A stretch of DNA of 28,514 nucleotides. It comes from a virus. Shown here piece by piece: positions 22,879 to 28,514 of the stretch; the stretch's first letter is position 1, and every line of letters starts with the position of its first letter. The notes beneath the pieces are model-generated. The model was not told the DNA's origin. It saw only the letters and a program-made list of their open reading frames with translations, and ran no database searches. The stretch spans positions 1 through 28,514 of IMG/VR virus record IMGVR_UViG_3300028829_005936; one strand, written 5' to 3'. The position numbers were made by a program, and so were the translations under genes.

Positions 22879-23628
22879 ATGACAGTAACAGGAATCAACA
22901 TCGAAGAAAAAGTAAGAAACTACCAAGGAGAAAACACATTCATTCAAAAATTACAACCATCACTTTTAAAGTGGGGTCGTCTAACACCAAAACAATACGC
23001 AGTGGCAGAAAAACTAATCATGAAAGAAGTACGTTTAGGAGAAGTTAAAATTGAAGAACTACCTATGGAGTTAAAGGCTATCGTACAATACACAGGAGAA
23101 TCTAACTTCGTTAATGACCTAAAAGTTAAATACAAAAAATACCGTCAGTTGACTGAAAAACAAGTTTCTGCTGGTTACAAAGCGATTGACCGTGAGATTC
23201 AAAAAGACTCTCAAAAAGAGTTGAACATAAAATTGGTTGGTAACACAATCAAACTCGGTCGCAAAATCGCTCTAAGTATCAAAGAGAACTACGATATGGA
23301 TTTCCACCCAATCTTAGTTGATGTTACAGAAGTGATGACTATCTCTAACAAAGCCTTCAAATTGAAAGCTAAACTCACAAAGGACAACGCAGGTATCTGC
23401 AGATGTTGTGGACGAACTCTTACTGATGAGATGTCCCAAGTTACAGGTATCGGTCCGGTATGTGCAGGGTACGTAGGTGTTAAACACCCAAAGAACTCTA
23501 ACGATGTTGCCAAGTTCAAAGAGGACATGTCCAACAAAATCGATGAAATCGGAGAATTCGAATTCTGGATTCCAAAACGAGCAATCATCGAATGGAAAGG
23601 GACGGCAGGAGTAATGTTGAGATGGTAG
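22879..23628 (+). CDS. DUF6011-like zinc-binding protein, highly biased codons
   Basis: A 249-residue protein. Residues 174-195 hold a small zinc-binding motif, C174-R-C-C177-GRTLTD, then GIGPVC195, which matches my memory of DUF6011 (CxxCGRxLTDxxSxxxGIGPxC). Upstream are two related segments, WGRLTPKQYAVAEKLI (32-47) and YRQLTEKQVSAGYKAI (88-103), a duplicated helical unit. Family function is unknown, but members are common in phage replication regions. The start is the ATG at 22879; the frame extends upstream through the promoter and tmRNA terminator and should not be used. C-ending codons (AAC, ATC, TAC) are much commoner than in most neighbours, as in the capsid gene, suggesting high expression or recent transfer. 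It has the best host-type promoter here. Confidence 0.82.
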   Translation: MTVTGINIEEKVRNYQGENTFIQKLQPSLLKWGRLTPKQYAVAEKLIMKEVRLGEVKIEELPMELKAIVQYTGESNFVNDLKVKYKKYRQLTEKQVSAGYKAIDREIQKDSQKELNIKLVGNTIKLGRKIALSIKENYDMDFHPILVDVTEVMTISNKAFKLKAKLTKDNAGICRCCGRTLTDEMSQVTGIGPVCAGYVGVKHPKNSNDVAKFKEDMSNKIDEIGEFEFWIPKRAIIEWKGTAGVMLRW

Positions 23629-23634
23629 AAAGAG

Positions 23635-23665
23635 TGGGGGGAGTGATGACCCCCCATTTTATTTT
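23635..23665 (+). terminator. Terminator after the DUF6011-like gene
   Basis: Seven-pair stem TGGGGGG / CCCCCCA with an eight-base loop, then TTTTATTTT. It lies between convergent genes; the stop codon of 23659-24408 is inside the T tract. Confidence 0.85.
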
Positions 23666-24408
23666 AAATCCTCTTCAGTAGGTTCTGTTAATGAATTACC
23701 AGCACTCATGTAACGAGTCTGATAAGTATAATCCTCTTTAGTTGCAATAGCATTCAAATTAGACGTGTAGAGCTCTCTTAAATCTTTTCGGGGGTGAGTA
23801 GTCGTAACGGCAGATAAAAACTCGTCAGACACTATTATATTCTTTTTTAGGGTATCTAAATGGTCCTCCACTAACTTCCTTAACCCCTCTTTATTTAATA
23901 TGTAAGTATGTGTGTTATAAAAATAGGAAGGTCTTATAAAATGTTCTTTACCTATTTCGTAAGAACTATGTATATTTGGAAAATTACCATGTAATGGATT
24001 ATGTGACATTAAACATAAGTCCCATTGATAATCTATAAGTTCTTCGAATATAGACCATTGTAATGTACCGTCAGTTTCAAAATCATCCTCAAGTATCATT
24101 ATATTTTCATACCCGTTTAAATAAGCGTCTTCCCAACACATAGTATGTGAAATCATACCACCAGCCTCACCATACGTAGTGGGTCTTTCCCACCAATGCC
24201 AATTAGGATTTAAATCTGAAATGTCCCAATTACGGTATAACTCATAACCTAAATCAGTTTCAGTTTTTAAACGAGTACCTAAAAATGCGTCAATAATGAA
24301 TACAGGTGTATCGTAAGGTAAAGGTATTTTACTTAACCTGTTGTATAGGTCTTGTATATATTCTTCACTGTGGTCTAAGGAAATAACATAAACTTGGTCT
24401 AATTTCAT
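23659..24408 (-). CDS. GT25-like glycosyltransferase
   Basis: A 249-residue predicted sugar transferase of the glycosyltransferase family 25 type. It starts KLDQVYVISLDHS (2-14), then has GEAGGMISHTMCWEDAY (80-96), the metal/nucleotide-sugar motif IMILEDDF (103-110) and VSDEF (about 193-197). These match the GT25 layout 'VI.LD ... GE.G...SH...W..A ... ILEDD ... D.F'. The acceptor is unknown; in phages such enzymes may modify virion proteins, host LPS or DNA bases. A variant late-like motif at 24416 suggests late expression. No membrane segment is visible, so it should be cytoplasmic. Confidence 0.82.
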   Translation of the reverse strand: MKLDQVYVISLDHSEEYIQDLYNRLSKIPLPYDTPVFIIDAFLGTRLKTETDLGYELYRNWDISDLNPNWHWWERPTTYGEAGGMISHTMCWEDAYLNGYENIMILEDDFETDGTLQWSIFEELIDYQWDLCLMSHNPLHGNFPNIHSSYEIGKEHFIRPSYFYNTHTYILNKEGLRKLVEDHLDTLKKNIIVSDEFLSAVTTTHPRKDLRELYTSNLNAIATKEDYTYQTRYMSAGNSLTEPTEEDLK

Positions 24409-24415
24409 AAGAATA

Positions 24416-24434
24416 CTTTTTATTATAAAATATA
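24416..24434 (-). promoter_or_regulatory. Variant late-promoter-like motif before the glycosyltransferase
   Basis: Minus-strand TATATTTTATAATAAAAAG, about seven bases before the ATG at 24408. It has one extra T within the TATTTATA core, so it is a weaker member of the family. Confidence 0.35.
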
Positions 24435-24482
24435 TTACTTATTATTAAATTCAATAATTACCGAATATAAAATAACAAATTA

Positions 24483-24977
24483 ATGAGTTCAGTATTAGTT
24501 TTAAACTCAGACTACTCCCCACTCAACGTAACATCACTTAAAAGGGGATTCGTATTAGTAGATAAGGGTAAGGCAGAAATCATAAAAAAGGGGGAGACCG
24601 ACATCATTACAACGATTGGTAACTTCGCACGTCCAATAATTATTAGACTTTTAGATTACATAAAATATCGACCTAAGACTATTAAAGTTAATAGAAAGAA
24701 AATATTAAAAAGAGATAGATACACATGTCAATACTGTGGTTCTAAAAGAAATCTAACAATAGACCATGTAATACCACGTTCAAAAGGAGGTAAAAATACT
24801 TGGAGTAATTTAGTGAGTTGTTGTTTCAGGTGTAATTCTAAGAAAGGTGATAAAACACTGTCAGAATCAGGTATGAAGTTAAAATCTAAACCATATACTC
24901 CAAATTTATTTTCTAATATTGTAAATGAAGATGTCGAAAATATATGGAATGACTTTATTAAAAAAATCTATAAATAA
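24483..24977 (+). CDS. HNH endonuclease
   Basis: A 164-residue nuclease. The N-terminal 60 residues (VLVLNSDYSPLNVTSLKRGFVLVDKGKAEII) are the typical lead-in of a common HNH family. The HNH core is C82-QY-C85, LTIDHVIPRSKGG (D94-H95), WSNLVSCC (N109) and C117-NSKKGD, with four zinc-ligand cysteines of treble-clef type. It could be a homing-type or host-DNA-cutting enzyme, or part of packaging; free-standing HNH genes near phage structural genes are common. No clear promoter is seen. The end lies just before a terminator. Confidence 0.9.
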   Translation: MSSVLVLNSDYSPLNVTSLKRGFVLVDKGKAEIIKKGETDIITTIGNFARPIIIRLLDYIKYRPKTIKVNRKKILKRDRYTCQYCGSKRNLTIDHVIPRSKGGKNTWSNLVSCCFRCNSKKGDKTLSESGMKLKSKPYTPNLFSNIVNEDVENIWNDFIKKIYK

Positions 24978-25003
24978 AAAAAGGTACCGTTTCCGATACC
25001 TTT
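24974..25003 (-). terminator. Terminator for the minus-strand block ending at 25039
   Basis: Stem AAAGGTATCG / CGGTACCTTT with GAAA tetraloop on the minus-strand RNA, followed by a T run. One pair is G-U on the minus strand but C-A on the plus strand, and the minus T run is longer, so it is optimised for minus-strand transcripts. Confidence 0.85.
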
Positions 25004-25038
25004 TAGTAGATTGAATTACCCCCTTTTTCTTAAAAAGT

Positions 25039-25641
25039 TTATGAAAGCATATTATCTCTAATGTCTTTCAACTTTAATTCCATTTTGGAATTAACGTCCC
25101 CTATAACAGGCTTCAACTTATCGACAAATGTGTCTTCAAGTTTTTTGACCATATCTGAGTTGTCTGTACTCACCATTGAATATTTACTACCCATATCTTC
25201 GGAGTATGCTTGGGATATTTTCTGAGCCAAAAATCTTGGGTCATTAAATAATTCCGATACTTCGTCCATTTCAGTGTTACCTATAGCACTAACTAATATT
25301 TCTTGTTCAATATCAGTAAGTTGTAACTTACTTTTTAAGTATTCAGCCAATTTTTCTTTAACTATGTCAAGAAAACGAGGACCTTCCTCATCAAACATTT
25401 GACTTAATACTTGAACCATATTTTCATTAATTACTTTCTGGTTAATACCATGAGACTTTAATGTTCTCACTTCATTAAACAGTACATTAAACGTTTTATT
25501 ATTTTGTATTGTGGAGTGTTTATTTATATTTTTAGGTACCATAGAGAATCTACCCTTAACTATTTTTTCTTCAGTTAACGATACCTTTTTTTCTTCTTGT
25601 AAAATTTGAATGTTTCTTCTTATTGAATCTTGTATACCCAT
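25039..25641 (-). CDS. Hypothetical helical protein
   Basis: A 200-residue protein, mostly helical and charged, without a recognised domain. I use the ATG at 25641 (MGIQDSIRRNIQIL), four bases after the upstream stop; the ATG at 25668 would overlap the previous gene by 23 bases. (L/I)-x-E sites occur at the N-terminal third (L-T-E-E, I-N-E-N), so it could be a head or core protein, but this is weak. It is last in a minus-strand block and followed by a terminator. Confidence 0.7.
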   Translation of the reverse strand: MGIQDSIRRNIQILQEEKKVSLTEEKIVKGRFSMVPKNINKHSTIQNNKTFNVLFNEVRTLKSHGINQKVINENMVQVLSQMFDEEGPRFLDIVKEKLAEYLKSKLQLTDIEQEILVSAIGNTEMDEVSELFNDPRFLAQKISQAYSEDMGSKYSMVSTDNSDMVKKLEDTFVDKLKPVIGDVNSKMELKLKDIRDNMLS

Positions 25642-25645
25642 TTTA

Positions 25646-26293
25646 TTAATCTTGTTTTTTCCAAACATGAAACGTTTCTGTAAATTCGGAACTTTTCACT
25701 TTTGTCTTTTTATAGTTTGAGTCTTCAACAGGTCTCTTAAATAAATATCCCTGACCTTTAAGTTTTTCTAATATCTCTTTTTGTTTTTTTGTAAAATCAT
25801 TACCAACCTCATCAGAACTAACCAAAGATGCTAACCCTTTAAGTTCTTTTTGTTTCATAACTTCCTCATAAGGTTCTTCTTTAACTGGTTGATTAACTAC
25901 TAATTTAGGTTCTTCTACCTCAACCTCCTTTTTAAATTCAATATCTTTATTGATATCTCCTTTAACTATTTCAAAATCCCTATCATCAGGACCATCGTTA
26001 TTTTTAATTGAGAAGTACTGTGTCCCTACAAGACCACCTAATCCTTTTTCCTCACCAAACCCTAAATTAACATTAGAATCTTTTGGATATGAACCTAATT
26101 TAATTAGTTGACCATCTTCTTTATCGGAACCCTTAGCTCTTACTACGGCCATAACAAAACCTCTGTCACCAACAATATTTTGACTATGTAAGTCTTTCAA
26201 ATGTTGTTCGATATCTCTTTTATCTTGTAAATCAAATATTACTCTTTCTTTACCTTTTTCTGAAACAGTATAAAAATATATGTCTCTTAACAT
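25646..26293 (-). CDS. Hypothetical protein
   Basis: A 215-residue protein I do not recognise. Residues 1-110 look like a compact domain (MLRDIYFYTVSEKGKERVIFDL, then VGDRGFVMAVVRAKG, then GGLVGTQYFSI). Residues 110-155 are an acidic and proline-containing linker (VEVEEPKLVVNQPVKEEPYEE), and the C-terminal 50 residues are basic. Its start codon lies within the 3' remnant of the upstream broken gene, with 44 bases of overlap in another frame, suggesting tight translational coupling before the upstream gene was disrupted. Confidence 0.7.
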   Translation of the reverse strand: MLRDIYFYTVSEKGKERVIFDLQDKRDIEQHLKDLHSQNIVGDRGFVMAVVRAKGSDKEDGQLIKLGSYPKDSNVNLGFGEEKGLGGLVGTQYFSIKNNDGPDDRDFEIVKGDINKDIEFKKEVEVEEPKLVVNQPVKEEPYEEVMKQKELKGLASLVSSDEVGNDFTKKQKEILEKLKGQGYLFKRPVEDSNYKKTKVKSSEFTETFHVWKKQD

Positions 26294-26567
26294 GTAAAGA
26301 TGTTGTGAAGTATTCTGTTAGTTTAATCCATCCTGATTGACCACCTTCCTTTTCGTCATCATAAAAAAACCATTCACCATTTTCTTTCTTTAATTTAAAT
26401 GGTTTATATTTACCATTTTCAACTCTACTTTCACCCTGAAAAAATAATTCACCATTATTATCAAATAACGAGTCTTTAATTATTTTAGGTTGAGTATCAC
26501 CTGATTTATTTTTCCATATTGGAAAATCATCTATAATGGCACTTTTTTTAAATTTAGTACATATACC
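26250..26567 (-). pseudogene. Detached 3' part of the 26531-27124 gene
   Basis: This 105-codon stretch is open to TAA at 26250. It continues the protein of 26531-27124 in its original frame if one copy of the 65-bp repeat is removed. It reads on from IWKNKSG to 'LFFQGESRVENG ... GEWFFYDDEKEGGQSGWIKL', clearly protein-like, with no start codon of its own near its beginning. It is either dead or reached by a -1 frameshift at the A7 run in the repeat. Without the duplication the whole protein would be 269 residues. Confidence 0.7.
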
Positions 26568-26632
26568 GATTTATTTTTCCATATTGGAAAATCATCTATA
26601 ATGGCACTTTTTTTAAATTTAGTACATATACC
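26503..26632. repeat. Exact 65-bp tandem duplication that shifts the frame
   Basis: Copies at 26503-26567 and 26568-26632 are identical. Since 65 is not a multiple of three, the second copy in translation is read out of frame and ends at TAG 26531. Each copy contains a run of seven A on the minus strand (26543-26549 and 26608-26614). Exact identity means a recent event or an assembly error. Confidence 0.97.
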
Positions 26633-27124
26633 ACCATTTTCTATTACGGGTTTACAGAATTTTAAACTGGCTTTGGTTGACGTTATACTACCTTCACTGT
26701 CGGTACATGCAATACAAAAATTAGATTTCCAATTAGTAGTTGAAGAATTATCATCATTTTCATCATTGTCATCATTGTCATCATTAGGAGTGGGAGGTGG
26801 CGTGGGAGTCGTGTCATCACTTATATCAAATATACCCTCACATGCCACTAATTTGGCAGAACGTTGGCAACATGTCCAATACCCAATTTTCTCTGAATCC
26901 ATGTTTTTACCCTCCCCATGGATTACTTTTCCTGATGAGAGTGTTACTGGTTTATCATAAACGGTGAATTCGTATTTTTTTCCATTATTTTTTCCAATTG
27001 CCGTAATCTTTTCGTTACCTGCACCACCTACAACCTTCATATCCTTATACTGGATACAATTATTATCAATTGCGTACTGTAACCTCTTCGCCTTGATAGT
27101 TGTTTCTTGTTCTTGTATATTCAT
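26531..27124 (-). CDS. Truncated protein of unknown function
   Basis: A 197-residue product whose C-terminus is replaced by an out-of-frame VYVLNLKKVPL after a tandem duplication. Residues 1-105 form a domain with IDNNCIQYKDMKV, VTLSSGKVIHGEGK and YWTCCQRSAKLVACEGIF. Residues 108-130 are a linker of TPTPPPTP followed by an N/D-rich run. From about 131 there is a second cysteine-containing domain (NFCIACTDSEG, then FCKPVIENGGICTKF) that continued into the detached 3' part. Linked domains and a low-complexity hinge suggest a virion surface or tail-associated protein, but the family is unknown. It starts 11 bases after the upstream stop and is co-transcribed with 27135-28514. Confidence 0.65.
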   Translation of the reverse strand: MNIQEQETTIKAKRLQYAIDNNCIQYKDMKVVGGAGNEKITAIGKNNGKKYEFTVYDKPVTLSSGKVIHGEGKNMDSEKIGYWTCCQRSAKLVACEGIFDISDDTTPTPPPTPNDDNDDNDENDDNSSTTNWKSNFCIACTDSEGSITSTKASLKFCKPVIENGGICTKFKKSAIIDDFPIWKNKSVYVLNLKKVPL

Positions 27125-27134
27125 ATTATTATTA

Positions 27135-28514
27135 TTAAAATTCTACAGTTCCTGCATCAGCATTTTCTATCTCTGCAAGAGCTTTATTTAACCTTTCCAT
27201 AATAGTTTCATCACTATCTAAAATGTAACCTAAGTATTTTTCCACAACACCCTCAGCATCCTTTTGTACTTGGTTTAACATTTTTAATCTCTCCTCAGAG
27301 GACGCGTTTTTGAACTCATCACTTTCTCTTATTGTATTAATTCTTTCAAATTGTTGTTTAAAGTAATCAGCACCACCACCAGTTTTTGAGGTTTCGTCCA
27401 AAACTTGCTTTACCGCCCATATAGGTACGGTAACATCAAATCTTTTAAGAGTATTATTAAGAAGATTAGCTAAAAAATCCACACTCCAATGGAGACTATC
27501 GTAATCTTTATAGTCACCCGCCCCTCCTACTCCTAAAATTCCAGGGTTCTGCATAGTTTTAGCTAATTCAGGATGGTCCTCAAGCCATTGTGGGGTTATT
27601 TCGGTCGTAGGATTACTTGTCATCGAACTATAGTCCACAAGGGATTCAAACATACCGAGAACTAAAGGTAAACCCAACAATCTTGACCCAATCTCAGTAC
27701 TTAGAATACGACCTAACTTTTTTGGGCTGTTGTAGAGTTTTTTAATTACTTGTACTACATCACCAGTCATAAGTCTAAAAAACGCGTTACCATATCCAAG
27801 TTTTTTTATTCTTGCTTTAGCAACATCACTTCTTAAAATTGACGCTTTCTCAGGCCAGAATTTTCTGAAAGCATCAACTCTTCGGTTACGTAAATCAAGT
27901 ATTTCCTTTAAGTAACTTTCTTCAGGCTTATACGAACCATCAGGTAAATAATCAAGTATACTAAGAACATCGGCATCTCCTGATTTTAATTTTGTAATAA
28001 CACCATTGAGTTTTACTCTTTCAGGTGATTTTTTAGGTAACTTGTTACTTTTCTCACTAAGTTCTTCTATTAAAGCACTTATAGCTTCTTTATTTTTTCT
28101 ATTTAAAATACCTAAATTCATTTCCATTCGTTGCACAAATCTATTGGCCTTTGTTATAGCATTCATTTTAGCTTGTCCTGTTAATTTACTGGCCTCTTTT
28201 CTTAAAGCGATATAACTATCAACATCTTTTATTATATTTTCACTATATTTTGAATATCTTTTAAGATAACTGATTAATACTTCTTTAAATTTAACCAATT
28301 TACCTATAGTTCCACCTTCTTTAGATATTTTTGTAACGGCAACTTCTAATGCTTCTTTAAATTGATTTTTTGAAAACCCAGGGATGGACTTAAAGAAATA
28401 CTCGTCTTTTATGAAACGTTCAAGTGACTCATCCCCCCATTTAGCAATTTTTTTAAACTCTTTGTCAAAGTATCCTGCCGCAGCGATTGTTTGGTCGTTT
28501 TTTACTAAACTTTC
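27135..28514 (-). CDS. Large hypothetical phage protein (N-terminus outside window)
   Basis: The frame is open from the window end to TAA at 27135, giving 459 visible residues. No in-frame ATG is seen in the 5' part, and a TTG at 28298 is only an internal leucine, so the gene starts beyond 28514. The sequence is helical and charged, with a basic segment, one hydrophobic stretch (IGSRLLGLPLVLGMFESLV, about two thirds along) that might be a membrane helix or buried helix, and a coiled C-terminus. I do not recognise a domain. Length, helical content and one hydrophobic helix would suit an ejected internal virion protein, which is inference only. Confidence 0.75.
   Translation of the reverse strand, partial: ESLVKNDQTIAAAGYFDKEFKKIAKWGDESLERFIKDEYFFKSIPGFSKNQFKEALEVAVTKISKEGGTIGKLVKFKEVLISYLKRYSKYSENIIKDVDSYIALRKEASKLTGQAKMNAITKANRFVQRMEMNLGILNRKNKEAISALIEELSEKSNKLPKKSPERVKLNGVITKLKSGDADVLSILDYLPDGSYKPEESYLKEILDLRNRRVDAFRKFWPEKASILRSDVAKARIKKLGYGNAFFRLMTGDVVQVIKKLYNSPKKLGRILSTEIGSRLLGLPLVLGMFESLVDYSSMTSNPTTEITPQWLEDHPELAKTMQNPGILGVGGAGDYKDYDSLHWSVDFLANLLNNTLKRFDVTVPIWAVKQVLDETSKTGGGADYFKQQFERINTIRESDEFKNASSEERLKMLNQVQKDAEGVVEKYLGYILDSDETIMERLNKALAEIENADAGTVEF

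Noticed and set aside
22717-22947. Minus-strand frame containing VEAAGFEPAS
   Set aside because: This peptide is the well-known artefact of reading antisense through a tRNA or tmRNA 3' end; here it covers the tmRNA T-arm.
28298-28300. TTG start for the last minus-strand gene
   Set aside because: The frame continues open and protein-like to the window edge, so the TTG is an internal codon.

Overview
This window is a piece of a large tailed-phage genome with a T4-like head module. The likely host belongs to the Bacteroidota (flavobacteria-like). The phage assignment rests on major capsid protein, prohead scaffold, prohead protease, portal and large terminase, all recognisable by motif and in T4-like arrangement. 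The host assignment is an inference. It rests on promoters of the form TTTG-N18/20-TAnnTTTG, on the near absence of Shine-Dalgarno sequences, on a phage S21 protein that reads like Bacteroidota bS21, and on a DUF4494-like protein, a family I know mainly from Bacteroidota. The DNA is strongly AT-rich.

Layout. 1-13,617 is the head/packaging block, almost all on the minus strand. Read in transcription order it runs: a 52-aa ORF, an acidic 399-aa protein, a 136-aa protein, a 383-aa and a 423-aa protein, terminase, portal, a 244-aa protein with three I-N-E-S sites, two small proteins, the prohead protease, a DUF4494-like protein, the scaffold and the capsid protein (cut by the window start). A plus-strand bS21 gene is inserted in this block. 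13,691-15,126 holds a nucleotidyltransferase-like protein, a KTSC-domain protein and a tandem UVR-motif protein. 15,337-18,530 (plus) holds a ClpC-like unfoldase without its N-domain and a di-zinc peptidase. 18,527-22,289 alternates a 638-aa 'TKWCTA' protein, a secreted CAP-domain protein and an OmpA-like protein. A phage tmRNA lies at 22,377-22,766, followed by a DUF6011-like zinc protein, a GT25-like glycosyltransferase and an HNH endonuclease. From 25,039 to the end there are minus-strand proteins of unknown function, one of them broken by a 65-bp tandem duplication.

Two promoter classes are visible. Plus-strand genes and the tmRNA carry host-type TAnnTTTG promoters. Many minus-strand genes, and the plus-strand S21 gene, carry a TATTTAT(A/T)nTAAAA motif directly before the start codon. 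This second class is a candidate late promoter; its core is the reverse complement of the T4 late box TATAAATA.

The most interesting feature is a possible phage protein-quality-control set: a tmRNA with an unusual 21-codon tag ending VAVA instead of ALAA, a ClpC-like unfoldase that keeps the ClpP-binding VGF loop, a nearby UVR-motif protein that could act as adaptor, a di-zinc peptidase, and a phage ribosomal protein S21. That these act together is inference; each component is seen directly.
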